A DNA stretch of 64,000 nt from Natronoarchaeum rubrum (lineage in GTDB: Archaea > Halobacteriota > Halobacteria > Halobacteriales > Natronoarchaeaceae), in contig NZ_JANHDP010000001.1 in assembly GCF_024494695.1 (NCBI RefSeq), positions 496,001-560,000 on the forward strand, in the 5' to 3' direction. How positions within the stretch are numbered: position 1 is the stretch's first letter; every line of letters begins with the position of its first letter. Shown piece after piece: positions 34,365 to 46,698 of this stretch. A program made the translations under genes and the position numbers. The notes beneath the pieces are model-generated. The model searched no databases and was not told where the DNA came from. It saw only the letters and a program-made list of their open reading frames with translations.

Positions 34365-36869
34365 TTACTCGTCGTCGGTCGGCACGCTCTGTGCCTCAAC
34401 AACGTCGTCGCCCTGCGCGTCTTCGGCGTCAGGCGTCGCAGCGGGCAGCACGTCGACGCTGGCGACGGCGTCGCCCGCCTCGACGTCCATCACGGTCACG
34501 CCCATCGTGTTGCGGCCGACGGTCGAAACGTCGGCGGCGCGGGTGACCATGATCTGGCCGTTCTCGCTCATCAGCACCAGCCGATCGTCTTCGGCGACCG
34601 ACTTCACTGTCGCGACCGGCCCGTTGCGCTCGCCGGTCTTGATGTCGATGAGGCCCATGCCGTACCGCGACTGCGTGCTGTACTCCGCGAGCTTCGTCCG
34701 CTTGCCGAACCCGTTGCGGGTAACCGTCAGCAGGGCGTTATCGTCGTCCTCGTCGGTCGCGACGAGCCCGGCGACCTTGTCGTCGTCCTGCAGCTTGATG
34801 CCGCCGACGCCCCGGGCGTTCCGGCCCATGCAGCGGACCTCGGACTCGTCGAACCGGATCGTCATGCCGCCCTCGGTGGCGATCACGAGATCCTTGGTGC
34901 CGTCCGTAACTTCGACGTCGACGAGCTCGTCGCCGTCTTCGAGATCGGCCGCGATGATCCCCGTCGAGAGGATGTTCTCGAACTCCTCGCCGGCGGTGCG
35001 TTTGACGTAGCCGTCGCGGGTGACCATCGTCACGCGCTCGCCGTCCTCGAACTCGTCGGTGGCGACGACGGCGGTGATCTCCTCGCCGTCGTCGAAGTCG
35101 ATCAGGTTGATCGCCGACTTACCCCGCGCCGTACGGCTCATCTCGGGGATCTCGTAGGTCTTCAGGCGGTAGACCTGCCCGTGGTTCGTGAAGCAAAGGA
35201 GGTAGTCGTGGGTGTTCGCCCGGAACACCTTCGAGACCCGATCGCCCTCCTTCACGTCGGCGCCGATGATGCCTTTGCCGCCCCGACCCTGGGGGTCGAA
35301 CCGTTCGGCGGGCATCCGCTTGACGTAGTCGTCCTCGGTGACGACGACGACGACCTCCTCCTCGGCGATGAGGTCCTCGTGGGTAACCGTCCCCTGGTCC
35401 TCGATGATGCTCGTCCGGCGGTCGTCGGCGTACTCCGCTTTGATCTCGCGGAGCTCCTCTTTGATGACCGAGAGCAGCTCCGACTCGTTTTCGAGGATCG
35501 TCTCCAGGCGCTCGATGTTGGCCTGCACGTCCTCGTACTCGGATTCGATCTCGGCGGCCTCCATCGACGTGAGGCTGCCAAGCTGCATCCGAACGATGTG
35601 GTCCGCCTGGTCGGTCGAGAAGTCGTAGGCCTCGATCAGCGCCTCCTTCGCCGCGTCGCGATCCTCGGAGTCCTGGATCAGCTCGACCACGTCGTCGACG
35701 TTCTCCAGCGCGGTGAGGCGGCCTTCGAGGATGTGCGCTCGATCCTCGGCTTCAGCGAGGTCGTACTCGCTGCGGCGGCGCACGACTTCCTTGCGGTGTT
35801 CGACGTAGTGTTCGAGGGTTTCCTTGAGCGTCAGCACCCGGGGCTGGCCGTCGACGAGCGCGAGGTTGATGACGCCGAATGTGTTCTCGAGGTGGTGCTC
35901 CAGAAGCTGGTTCTCGACGACGTCGGCGTTGGCGCCGCGCTTGAGTTCGACGACGATCCGGACGCCGTTCCGGTCGGACTCGTCGCGCAGGTCGCGAACG
36001 CCCTCGATCTTGCCCTCGTTGACGTCGTCGGCGATGCGCTCGACGAGACGCGCTTTGTTCTGCTGGAAGGGGACCTCGGTGATGACGATCTGATCGTCGT
36101 CGGTCTCGTACTCGGCGCGGACGCGGACGCGACCGCGGCCGGTCGAGTACGCCGAGTAGATGGCGTCCCGGCCGACGATGTTCGCGCCGGTCGGGAAGTC
36201 GGGCCCCTTGACGTGCTCCATCAGGTCCTCGACGGTCGCCTCGGGGTCGTCGATCAGCTCGATCGTGGCGTCGACGACCTCGCCGAGATTGTGCGGCGGG
36301 ATGTTCGTCGACATCCCCACCGCGATGCCCGAGGAACCGTTGACCAGCAGGTTCGGGAACGCCGACGGCAGCACGTCGGGCTCCTGCAGGCGGTCGTCGT
36401 AGTTCGGCGAGAAGTCGACGGTGTCTTTCTCGATGTCGGTGAGCATCTCTTCGGCGATGGGGCTCATCCGGGCCTCGGTGTAGCGCATCGCCGCGGCCGG
36501 GTCGCCGTCCATCGAGCCGAAGTTGCCCTGGCCGTCGACAAGCGGATGCCGCATCGAGAACGGCTGGGCCATGCGAACGAGCGTGTCGTAGATAGCGCTG
36601 TCACCGTGCGGGTGGTAGTCACCCATCGTCTCCCCGATCACCGAGGAGGACTTCCGGTGGCTCGTGTTGCTGGTGACGCCCATCTCGTGCATCGCGTAGA
36701 GGATGCGCCGGTGGACGGGCTTGAGCCCGTCACGGACGTCGGGCAGCGCGCGGCCCGCGATGACGCTCATCGCGTAGTCGATGTAGCTCTGCTCCATCTC
36801 GTCTTCGACGCGCACGCGCTCTACGCGGGCAGCGTCGACGTCTGTCGGATCGGGTACGTCTGAACTCAT
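34365..36869 (-). CDS. gyrA: DNA gyrase subunit A
   Basis: This 834-residue subunit breaks and rejoins DNA during negative supercoiling. The catalytic Tyr-130 lies in [20 protein letters not shown]. Upstream are the winged-helix residues [20 protein letters not shown]. The C-terminal beta-pinwheel carries the GyrA box as QGRGGKG (near residue 530; Q-R-R-G-G-K-G in bacteria). An acidic tail ends the protein. The gene follows gyrB with 13 bp between, so they form an operon. Haloarchaeal gyrase is bacterial in origin and is the target of novobiocin and quinolones. Confidence 0.98.
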   Translation of the reverse strand: MSSDVPDPTDVDAARVERVRVEDEMEQSYIDYAMSVIAGRALPDVRDGLKPVHRRILYAMHEMGVTSNTSHRKSSSVIGETMGDYHPHGDSAIYDTLVRMAQPFSMRHPLVDGQGNFGSMDGDPAAAMRYTEARMSPIAEEMLTDIEKDTVDFSPNYDDRLQEPDVLPSAFPNLLVNGSSGIAVGMSTNIPPHNLGEVVDATIELIDDPEATVEDLMEHVKGPDFPTGANIVGRDAIYSAYSTGRGRVRVRAEYETDDDQIVITEVPFQQNKARLVERIADDVNEGKIEGVRDLRDESDRNGVRIVVELKRGANADVVENQLLEHHLENTFGVINLALVDGQPRVLTLKETLEHYVEHRKEVVRRRSEYDLAEAEDRAHILEGRLTALENVDDVVELIQDSEDRDAAKEALIEAYDFSTDQADHIVRMQLGSLTSMEAAEIESEYEDVQANIERLETILENESELLSVIKEELREIKAEYADDRRTSIIEDQGTVTHEDLIAEEEVVVVVTEDDYVKRMPAERFDPQGRGGKGIIGADVKEGDRVSKVFRANTHDYLLCFTNHGQVYRLKTYEIPEMSRTARGKSAINLIDFDDGEEITAVVATDEFEDGERVTMVTRDGYVKRTAGEEFENILSTGIIAADLEDGDELVDVEVTDGTKDLVIATEGGMTIRFDESEVRCMGRNARGVGGIKLQDDDKVAGLVATDEDDDNALLTVTRNGFGKRTKLAEYSTQSRYGMGLIDIKTGERNGPVATVKSVAEDDRLVLMSENGQIMVTRAADVSTVGRNTMGVTVMDVEAGDAVASVDVLPAATPDAEDAQGDDVVEAQSVPTDDE

Positions 36870-36882
36870 GTAGATGCCTCCA

Positions 36883-39125
<2,243 letters not shown>

Positions 39126-41615
39126 ATGACCTCGTTTCAGTCGACGCTCGGCGACGAGGCGGGGATCGCAGAGGAGCTGGCCGAGAGCCAGCAGGCGATC
39201 TCCATCGCCGAGTTCTTCGAGAAGAACAAGCACATGCTCGGGTTCGACAGCGGGGCCCGAGGGCTGGTCACGGCCGTCAAGGAGGCCGTCGACAACTCGC
39301 TGGACGCCGCCGAGGAGGCGGGGATCCTGCCCGATATCTACGTCGAGATCCGCGAGTCCGGCGACTACTACACGCTGATCGTCGAGGACAACGGGCCCGG
39401 CATCACCAAGGAGCAGCTCCCCAAAGTGTTCGGGAAGCTGCTGTACGGATCGCGGTTCCACGCCCGCGAGCAGTCCCGGGGCCAGCAGGGGATCGGGATT
39501 TCGGCGGCCGTGCTCTACTCCCAGCTCACCAGCGGGAAGCCGGCGAAGATCACCAGCCGGACGCAGGGATCGGACGAGGCCCAGTACTTCGAGCTGATCA
39601 TCGACACCGATACCAACGAGCCCGAGATCCGGACCGAGGAGACGACCTCCTGGGACCGCACGCACGGCACGCGGATCGAGATGGAGATGGAGGCCAACAT
39701 GCGCGCCCGGAGCCAGCTCCACGACTACATCAAGCACACCGCGGTCGTCAACCCCCACGCGCGCATCGAACTGAAAGAGCCGAAGAACCACTTCAAGGGC
39801 GAGCGCGCCGAGGAAGCCGAACTCCCCGCCGAGACCGAGGAGATCCGCCCGCACCCCCACGGCGTCGAACTCGGCACCGTGCTGAAGATGCTGGCCGCGA
39901 CGGACTCCCACTCGATGTCGGGCTATCTCCAGGAGGAGTTCACCCGCGTCGGGAAGAAGACGGCCGACAGCGTCGTCGACAACTTCCGCGACAAGTACTA
40001 CGGCCGGGAGATGACCTGGACGCTCCCGCGGCCCCACGAAGACGCCGACGTCGCGGACGCCGTCGCCGAGGCGACGAACGGCAAGGGACCCGAGGCCACC
40101 GCGGCGTTCGGGGAGGCCGTCGTCGACAATCTCGACGCCCACGACCGGGTCGCCCACTACCACGTCGCCGACGCCGTCGACGCGGCGGCCGACGAAGTCG
40201 CCGACGAGTTCGGCGTCACGCTCGGCGAGACCGTCCGAGAGAACGCGATCGAGGCCGCCTGGATAGCGATCACGGAGGGCGCGACCGGCGAGGACGCCGA
40301 TGCGGACGCCGCTGACGACGCGGTGGACGCCGACGCCGAAGCGACGACCGTTGGCGGCCGCCGCGCCGACAGCCTCCACGGGATCGTCGACGAGGCGACG
40401 AGCACGCGCAAGGACGACGCGACGGTGCGCGGCGTCGCCGAGCGTCTGGCCGAGAAGTTCGAGTCCGCTGAGGATCATCGCGATCGGGTCACGCGCGCCG
40501 AGCTGCGCGAGTATCTCGATCGCTCTGTCGAGATGTTCCAGAAGACCGACGACGAGGTGACGTTCGGCGATACCGCCCGCGAGAACGTCGTCGAGGCGCT
40601 GTGGACCCGCGCCCGGACGGTCCCCGACGACCCGCCGCTCGTTCGCGAACTCGCCGACGATCGGGACGCCGCCAGCGACCTGCTGGAGGCGATGCGGACG
40701 ACCGACATCATGGCGCCGCCGACGAACTGCCTCGCGCCGATCGAGGACGACCTCGTCGAGGCCGGACTCCGGAAGGAGTACGACGCCGACTTCTACGCGG
40801 CGGCGACGCGGGACGCCGAAGTCCACGGCGGCGACCCCTTCATCGTCGAGGCCGGCATCGCCTACGGCGGCGAACTGGAGGAGGGCGGCACGGCCGACGT
40901 GCTCCGCTTCGCCAACCGCGTTCCGCTGGTGTACCAGCGCGGCGCCTGCGCGACGACGGACGTGATCAAACAGATCGGCTGGCGCAACTACAACCTCGAC
41001 CAGCCGGGCGGGAGCGGCGTCCCGAACGGGCCCGCGGTGATCATGGTCCACGTCGCCTCGACGAACGTCCCCTTCACCAGCGAGTCGAAAGACGCCGTCG
41101 CGAACGTCCCCGCGATCGAAGACGAAATCGAGCTGGCGATTCGCGAGGCGGCCCGCGAACTCAAGAGCTACCTCAAGAAGCGCAAGTCCCTGGAGAAGCG
41201 CAAGCGCAAGCAGGACGTGCTCGCCGACATCCTCCCCGAGATGGCCGAGAAGGTCGCGGAGGTCACGGACAACGACGAGCCGAACTTCGACGACGCGCTC
41301 GCGCGCATCATGAACAACGTGCTCGTCGAGCGCGAGATCAAGGCCAACGGCGCCGGCAGCGAGGTAACCGTCACCGTCGAGAACAACTCCAGCACCAACG
41401 AGTCGCTCGAAGTGACCGACATCGTCACGGCCGAGCCGACCGACCTCCCCGACGACGCGACCGTCGTCGAGATGGACGGCGAGTGGTTCGTCAAGTGGTC
41501 CGCGGACGTATCGAGCGACGACGAAGCGACGCTGTCGTACGTGACGGCTGACGACGCCGAGTTCGACCTGAGCGTCGAGGGCGTCGAAGACGCGAAACTC
41601 ACCATCAAACAATGA
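39126..41615 (+). CDS. top6B: DNA topoisomerase VI subunit B
   Basis: This 829-residue ATPase subunit of the type IIB topoisomerase drives decatenation and relaxation. The GHKL ATPase shows [15 protein letters not shown] near residue 60, [20 protein letters not shown] and [17 protein letters not shown] helix-two-turn-helix region and transducer follow ([19 protein letters not shown] segment [20 protein letters not shown], with the switch Lys in the transducer). It is longer than the Sulfolobus protein because of acidic insertions (near 390-405) and a C-terminal Ig-like domain. ATG 39126 is chosen since the upstream ATG at 39090 lies in the promoter. It overlaps top6A by 4 bp (ATGA). Confidence 0.97.
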   Translation: MTSFQSTLGDEAGIAEELAESQQAISIAEFFEKNKHMLGFDSGARGLVTAVKEAVDNSLDAAEEAGILPDIYVEIRESGDYYTLIVEDNGPGITKEQLPKVFGKLLYGSRFHAREQSRGQQGIGISAAVLYSQLTSGKPAKITSRTQGSDEAQYFELIIDTDTNEPEIRTEETTSWDRTHGTRIEMEMEANMRARSQLHDYIKHTAVVNPHARIELKEPKNHFKGERAEEAELPAETEEIRPHPHGVELGTVLKMLAATDSHSMSGYLQEEFTRVGKKTADSVVDNFRDKYYGREMTWTLPRPHEDADVADAVAEATNGKGPEATAAFGEAVVDNLDAHDRVAHYHVADAVDAAADEVADEFGVTLGETVRENAIEAAWIAITEGATGEDADADAADDAVDADAEATTVGGRRADSLHGIVDEATSTRKDDATVRGVAERLAEKFESAEDHRDRVTRAELREYLDRSVEMFQKTDDEVTFGDTARENVVEALWTRARTVPDDPPLVRELADDRDAASDLLEAMRTTDIMAPPTNCLAPIEDDLVEAGLRKEYDADFYAAATRDAEVHGGDPFIVEAGIAYGGELEEGGTADVLRFANRVPLVYQRGACATTDVIKQIGWRNYNLDQPGGSGVPNGPAVIMVHVASTNVPFTSESKDAVANVPAIEDEIELAIREAARELKSYLKKRKSLEKRKRKQDVLADILPEMAEKVAEVTDNDEPNFDDALARIMNNVLVEREIKANGAGSEVTVTVENNSSTNESLEVTDIVTAEPTDLPDDATVVEMDGEWFVKWSADVSSDDEATLSYVTADDAEFDLSVEGVEDAKLTIKQ

Positions 41616-42703
41616 GCAGCGACACCAGTTCCGAGGCCCAACAGAAGCTGATCGACCTTGCGGCGGAGTTCTACGACCAGATGGACCGCGGGGAGATCCC
41701 CGAGATGTCCATCCCGACCCGCACCAAGAGCAACATCGTCTTCGACGAGGACGAGGACGTCTGGGTGTACGGCGAGCGCGAGAGCACGCGCTCGGCCAAC
41801 AGCATCCGCGGCGCCCGCAAGCTGCTGAAGGCGATCTACACCATCGAGTTCCTCGACAACCAGCTAGAGGAGGACCGCTCGTCGACCCTGCGTGAGCTGT
41901 ACTACCTCTCTGAGTCGTGGGATTCCAACGAGGCGCAGTTCTCGAATCAAGACGAGTCGAACCAGCTCATCGAGGACTTAGAGATCGTCTCGGAGGTCCG
42001 CCGCGAGGACTTCCACATGCGCCCCGAGGAGTCGGGCGCCAAGGTGATGGGCCCGCTGCTCCTCCGCGAGCAGACCCGCCGCGGCGACCGCGAGATCCAC
42101 TGCCAGAAGGACGTCGGGCAGGGCGGTTATCAGATCCCGAACAACCCCGACACGATCGAGTTCCTGGAGAACGACGCCGACTTCGTCCTCGCGGTGGAGA
42201 CCGGCGGCATGCGCGACCGGCTCGTCGAGAACGGGTTCGACGACGAGTACGACGCGATCGTCGTCCACCTCGGCGGCCAGCCCGCGCGGGCGACCCGTCG
42301 GCTGACCAAACGCCTCCACGACGAACTCGGCCTGCCGGTCACGGTGTTCACTGACGGTGACCCCTGGTCCTACCGGATCTACGGCTCCGTCGCGTACGGG
42401 TCGATCAAGTCCGCACACCTCTCGGAGTATCTCGCGACGCCGGAGGCGAAGTTCATCGGCGTCCAGCCCGAGGACATCGTCGAGTACGACCTGCCGACCG
42501 ACCCGCTCAGCGACTCCGACATCAACGCTCTGGAGAGCGAACTGGAGGACCCGCGCTTCCAGACCGACTACTGGGAAGAACAGATCGAGCTCCAGCTCGA
42601 TATCAACAAGAAATCCGAACAGCAGGCCCTGGCGTCCCACGGGCTGGACTTCGTGACCGAGACCTACCTGCCCGAACGGCTCGACGAGATGGGCGTTCTG
42701 TAG
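41612..42703 (+). CDS. top6A: DNA topoisomerase VI subunit A
   Basis: This 363-residue Spo11-related subunit cuts both DNA strands. The 5Y-CAP domain has the catalytic tyrosine in [16 protein letters not shown] (Tyr at about 97-98). The TOPRIM domain shows [20 protein letters not shown] near residue 190 and [20 protein letters not shown] near 250 (metal Asp residues). Length is normal for the family. The ATGA overlap with top6B shows translational coupling, which suits a subunit pair that forms A2B2. Confidence 0.97.
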   Translation: MSSDTSSEAQQKLIDLAAEFYDQMDRGEIPEMSIPTRTKSNIVFDEDEDVWVYGERESTRSANSIRGARKLLKAIYTIEFLDNQLEEDRSSTLRELYYLSESWDSNEAQFSNQDESNQLIEDLEIVSEVRREDFHMRPEESGAKVMGPLLLREQTRRGDREIHCQKDVGQGGYQIPNNPDTIEFLENDADFVLAVETGGMRDRLVENGFDDEYDAIVVHLGGQPARATRRLTKRLHDELGLPVTVFTDGDPWSYRIYGSVAYGSIKSAHLSEYLATPEAKFIGVQPEDIVEYDLPTDPLSDSDINALESELEDPRFQTDYWEEQIELQLDINKKSEQQALASHGLDFVTETYLPERLDEMGVL

Positions 42704-42733
42704 ATCGGCGCCGGGCGCGCTCGCCGATCTCTT

Positions 42734-44080
42734 CTACCGTTCTAGCATCCGATCCTCCACCTCGGGGTCGATCCCGAACTCGCGTGCGTACTCGATCACT
42801 CGCTCGTAGACCGTGGCGTCGGTCCGGCGGACGGCGTCGTCGTCGCCGACGGCGGCGATCACGTGGTCCGACGCCGAGAGGTAGCCGGGAACCGCCAGCG
42901 AGTATCGTTCCCCGTCGTCGATCGGGTCCCCGCCGACGGTCGCGTCGACGAGTTCGCCGGCGGCGGCGTCGCGGACGACGCGGGCGCCCGAGACGTTGCC
43001 GAACCACGAGCGCTCGTCGGCTAAACCGAGACATCGACCGTCCATCTCGGAGAGCGCGGCCCGAAGCCGCTCGCCCGAGACGTCGAGAACGCGGACGCGA
43101 TCGGTGAACGGCACCGCGCTCGCGAGGTCGAACGCGGTGACCTCTCCGGCGGCGATCCGGTCGCCGCGGAGCCCCCCGTCGTGGTAGATTCCGACGTCCG
43201 CGTCGCCGCCCCACCGTACGGCGTCGGCGACGAAGTTCCCGATCCGCGTCTCTCCGGCCCCGTTCCGGTCGGGAACGTCGATCGGGTCGTCGAGTCGGCC
43301 GACGGTCTCGGCCAGTCCGGCGTCCCGCCGAGCCTCGCGCAGCGCGTCGACGCCGCGCTGGGCGACGGGAAACGCGTCGACGTCGTGGTGGGTCGTCTCG
43401 CCGCTCGCCAGATCGACCTCGAAGATCGTCCCGCCGTCCCGCTTCGGTCGAACGAGCGTCGTGCCGTCGATCTCCGTCGATCCCGCCGGCACCGTGTGCC
43501 CGCCACAGATCAGGTCGACGTCGGTCGCCCGCGCGATCGCCGCGTCGCCCCCCATGTGGGCGAGACAGACGACGGCATCAGCGCCCGCCGTCCGCAGTTC
43601 CGTCTCGGCCTCCCGGGCGGCCGTGACGGGATCGGTCGTCGAGACCGCCGCACGCCCGCTCGTCACCGCGTCGAGTTCCGGCGTCGTGACGCCGAAGACG
43701 CCGACGCTCGTGCCGTCCACCTCGCGGACGACCCGCCGGCGGACGCCGTCGTCCGCTCCGAACCGTCGGCCGTCGGCGCGGAGGTTGGCGCTGACGTACG
43801 TCGCCGGCGACCTCCGGGCGACCGTCCGCGCGAACTCGGCCCCGTGATCGAAGTCGTGGTTGCCGAACGTCTCGACGTCGGGATTCAGGAGATCGAGCGC
43901 CGTCAGCGGACCGTCGACCCCGAGCACCGTCGTCGTGACGCTGGGCGCCATGTCGTCCCCGGCGCCCAGCACGAGCGCGTCGTCGTCGCGGCGTTCGTCG
44001 AGACAGCCGACCAGCCGCCCGAACGCCCGGGCGTCGTCGTAGACGCCTTCGAGGTCGCTGTACTGGAGGATGCGGGTCAC
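42734..44080 (-). CDS. 5'-nucleotidase/UshA-like metallophosphatase
   Basis: This 448-residue protein has a calcineurin-like phosphatase domain (ILQYSDLEGVYDD, VLGAGDDMAPS, DVETFGNHDFDHGAEFA, LICGGHTVP) followed by a 5'-nucleotidase C-terminal substrate domain (IGNFVADAVRWGGDADVGIY, VSGERLRAALSEMDG). It should dephosphorylate nucleotides or a cyclic nucleotide. No signal peptide is visible, so it may be intracellular. The start is GTG 44080 (VTRILQYSD); the open frame upstream lacks homology and lies in the promoter region. In the first motif, DLEG replaces the usual DxHG, so a metal-ligand His is missing at that position. Confidence 0.85.
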   Translation of the reverse strand: MTRILQYSDLEGVYDDARAFGRLVGCLDERRDDDALVLGAGDDMAPSVTTTVLGVDGPLTALDLLNPDVETFGNHDFDHGAEFARTVARRSPATYVSANLRADGRRFGADDGVRRRVVREVDGTSVGVFGVTTPELDAVTSGRAAVSTTDPVTAAREAETELRTAGADAVVCLAHMGGDAAIARATDVDLICGGHTVPAGSTEIDGTTLVRPKRDGGTIFEVDLASGETTHHDVDAFPVAQRGVDALREARRDAGLAETVGRLDDPIDVPDRNGAGETRIGNFVADAVRWGGDADVGIYHDGGLRGDRIAAGEVTAFDLASAVPFTDRVRVLDVSGERLRAALSEMDGRCLGLADERSWFGNVSGARVVRDAAAGELVDATVGGDPIDDGERYSLAVPGYLSASDHVIAAVGDDDAVRRTDATVYERVIEYAREFGIDPEVEDRMLER

Positions 44081-44272
44081 GCGACACCATCCCCAACGGG
44101 GCAGTCTCGCATCCACACCGGGGGTAGCCGATCCATACGTCGCCAGTCGGTTCGTCCGAGTAAAAGGCCCGCCATTTCCGCGACGCGCGAGGGTCTTGGG
44201 AGTTCGGCGGTCGGATTTCGGCGCCGGACGAACACGTCCCGCGTTTTTCTGAGTTCCCGTGGAACCCACGGT

Positions 44273-44992
44273 ATGGGAGGCGACGACGACCGCAGCGACC
44301 GATTCGATCCGGAGGGAGAACCCGAGCGCGAGGTGGCACAGCAAGCGGCGACCGACGACCAGCGCTTCCTCGATCTGCTTCCCCACTACTACCGGGGCGA
44401 GGTGTCGCACCTGACCACGGAACTGCGCCGGATCGACCAGACGAGCGACTGGGCGGTCGCGGTGATGGCGGGGATCATCACTCTCACGTTCTCCGGGCGG
44501 AACATTCCCTCGTACCTGCTGTTCGTGGGGATGGCCGCGATGTGCGTCTTTCTGGTGTTCGAATCGCGGCGCTACCGGACCTACGACGCGTGGCGCTCGC
44601 GCGTCCGGCTGCTACAGGAGAACGTGTTCGCGAACGCGTTCGACCCCTCGGGCGTCGAGCACGAAGACTGGCGTAGAGAACTCGGCAGCGACCTCCGACG
44701 GCCGACGCTGAAGATCACGTTCCGAGAGGCGCTGTCGCGGCGGATGCATCGCGTGTACGGGCCGCTACTCCTCGTTCTCGGCGCCGCGTGGATCGTCAAG
44801 ATCACGCTGTTCGCGCCGGATCGATCCGCCATCGAAGCCGCCGAGCTTCCGGCGCTGGACGGCATCTACGTCATCGGGGCTGTCGGCCTGTTCTACGCAG
44901 CGGTGCTCGCGATCGCCTACTGGCCGGCCGAACGCGAGGCGAAAGGCGAGTTCCACGGCGAGGAGGTCGGCGAGTGGAAGCGCGAGAAATGA
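44273..44992 (+). CDS. DUF2270 membrane protein
   Basis: This 239-residue protein has an acidic N-terminus, then LLPHYYRGEVSHLTTELRRI, a helical pair (DWAVAVMAGIITLTFSGRNI and YLLFVGMAAMCVFLVFESRR), the family signature RYRTYDAWRSRVRLLQENVF, and two more membrane helices near residues 165-225. These features match DUF2270, a membrane family of unknown function in archaea and bacteria. Its stop overlaps the next ATG (ATGA), coupling it to a potassium channel gene, which suggests a role with that channel. Confidence 0.87.
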   Translation: MGGDDDRSDRFDPEGEPEREVAQQAATDDQRFLDLLPHYYRGEVSHLTTELRRIDQTSDWAVAVMAGIITLTFSGRNIPSYLLFVGMAAMCVFLVFESRRYRTYDAWRSRVRLLQENVFANAFDPSGVEHEDWRRELGSDLRRPTLKITFREALSRRMHRVYGPLLLVLGAAWIVKITLFAPDRSAIEAAELPALDGIYVIGAVGLFYAAVLAIAYWPAEREAKGEFHGEEVGEWKREK

Positions 44993-45834
44993 CCCGGCAC
45001 GACGCCGTTCGGCGCCGCGTCTACGACGTGCTCGACGCGCGTCACGCACACGACCGACTGTCGATCGCCGTCAACGGGCTGATCGCCGGGCTGATTCTGC
45101 TGAACGTCGTCGGCGTCGTGCTGTTCACCGTCGACGATCTCGCTGCTCGGTACGGCGCCTACTTTCGCGCCGCCGACGCGTTCTTCGTCGCCGTGTTCTC
45201 CGTCGAGTACCTGCTGCGCGTCTGGTCGTGTACGGCCGACGACCGGTTCTCGTCGCCGGTCCGGGGGCGGCTCAGGTTCGCCCTCACGCCGTACGCGCTG
45301 ATCGATCTCGTCGCGATTCTTCCCTTTTTCCTGCCGGTAACGGTCGGCGTTCAGGGCGCGCCGCGGCTCCTGCGGGTCGCGCGGCTGTTTCGGATGCTCA
45401 AGCTGGTACGGTACTCCCGGTCGTTGCGACTGCTCGGGACGGTCGTTCGCCGCGAGCGTGACGTGTTCGTCGTCGTCGGCGCCGGGATGGCCGCCCTGCT
45501 GGTTGCCGCCTCCAGTGCGATGTACTTCGCCGAGCGGGGCGCCCAGCCCGAGGCGTTCAGCAGCATCCCGGCGGCGATGTGGTGGGGCGTGATCACGCTC
45601 ACGACCGTCGGCTACGGCGACGTCTACCCGGTGACGCCGCTCGGCAGGGTACTCGGCGGGTTCATCTCCGTGCTGGGGGTCGCGGTGTTCGCGCTGCCGA
45701 CGGCGATTCTGGTCGAGGGGTTCCGCGAGGTGCTCGGTCGACGCGGGGACGTCGTAGAGTGTTCCCACTGCGGGCGCGAGATCGACGGTGCGACAGCTGA
45801 CGGTGTGGAAAACGGGGACGGGGACCGGACGTGA
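44989..45834 (+). CDS. Voltage-gated potassium channel (Kv/KvAP-like)
   Basis: This 281-residue channel has six membrane helices. S4 is seen as RLLRVARLFRMLKLVRYSRS, with regularly spaced Arg/Lys acting as voltage sensor. The pore loop is AMWWGVITLTTVGYGDVYPV with the potassium filter TVGYGD at about residue 205. The layout matches KvAP of Aeropyrum. After S6 there is a short tail, VECSHCGREIDG, holding one CxxC pair, half a zinc ribbon. It is translationally coupled to the DUF2270 gene. Confidence 0.93.
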   Translation: MTRHDAVRRRVYDVLDARHAHDRLSIAVNGLIAGLILLNVVGVVLFTVDDLAARYGAYFRAADAFFVAVFSVEYLLRVWSCTADDRFSSPVRGRLRFALTPYALIDLVAILPFFLPVTVGVQGAPRLLRVARLFRMLKLVRYSRSLRLLGTVVRRERDVFVVVGAGMAALLVAASSAMYFAERGAQPEAFSSIPAAMWWGVITLTTVGYGDVYPVTPLGRVLGGFISVLGVAVFALPTAILVEGFREVLGRRGDVVECSHCGREIDGATADGVENGDGDRT

Positions 45835-45886
45835 GCGCCGGTTCTCGATCGGTTGACTCGGGTATTCCGGTCCGCGAGCAGCCGGA

Positions 45887-46633
45887 CTACTCGTCGAGCG
45901 CGACGGGGACGCCGCGGCGTTCGAGATCGTTCTCGAATGCCTCGGCGTCGGCTTCCAGCGCGCCGAACGTGTTGTAGTGGATCGGTGCGACGAGGGCGGG
46001 ATCCAGCGCTTCGGCGAGGTCGGCGGCCTCGCGGCGGTCCATCGTGAAGTTCCCGCTGATCGACGGCAGGAAAACGTCGACGTCCAGTTCCTCGTGGCCG
46101 GGGAGCGCGTCCGAGTCGCCCGGCCAGAACACCGTGGTATCGCCGATCGTGAGGTGGTAGCCGACTCCGATCCCCTCGGGGTGGTACGGCTCGCCCTGAT
46201 CGTCGACGTGCGGGCCGTCGGGCTCGTTGTACGCCGCGATCGTCCGAACGATGACGTCCTCGAACAGCCGATCGGTGTGCTCGTCGACGCGGACGACGTC
46301 CTGGGGCAGGTCGCCGAGCGGTTCGACGTCCCGGTCGATCCCCGGCGGGTAGACGGCGTCGTAGACGACGACCGTGGCGTCCTCGCGCGCGACGCGACGG
46401 ATCCCGTCCGAATCGTAGTGATGGTCGTGGGTCACCAGCACGAGGTCGCCGTCTCGGGCGTCGTAGTCCCGGGCCGGCGGGTGGCCGACGCCCTCGGTGT
46501 CGGGCGCCCACTCACCGGTGAGCGTGCCGTACCGGCCGGGGTCGAGGTAGACGACGGTCCCGTCGTCGCCCTCGATGCGGACGGTCGCGTAGCCGAGCCA
46601 GTCGATCGTCAGGTCGCCGTGGCTGATCGTCAT
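45887..46633 (-). CDS. MBL-fold metal-dependent hydrolase
   Basis: This 248-residue metallo-beta-lactamase-fold protein starts MTISHGDLTIDWLGYATVRI. Metal motifs include VLVTHDHHYDSDGIRRV near residue 75, GIGVGYHLTIGDTTVFWPGD near 155 (Asp ligand) and LVAPIHYNTFGAL near 215 (His ligand). It resembles the UPF0173/UlaG-like group of archaeal L-ascorbate-lactonase-type hydrolases with unknown substrate. The motif THDHHYDSD differs slightly from the classical HxHxDH. It lies downstream of DNA ligase on the same strand, 65 bp apart. Confidence 0.87.
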   Translation of the reverse strand: MTISHGDLTIDWLGYATVRIEGDDGTVVYLDPGRYGTLTGEWAPDTEGVGHPPARDYDARDGDLVLVTHDHHYDSDGIRRVAREDATVVVYDAVYPPGIDRDVEPLGDLPQDVVRVDEHTDRLFEDVIVRTIAAYNEPDGPHVDDQGEPYHPEGIGVGYHLTIGDTTVFWPGDSDALPGHEELDVDVFLPSISGNFTMDRREAADLAEALDPALVAPIHYNTFGALEADAEAFENDLERRGVPVALDE

Positions 46634-46698
46634 GGAGAGTGGTTCGCCCCCTGCGGATTCAAGCGTTCGGTTCCGGACGCGGCGCGATGCCAACCGGT

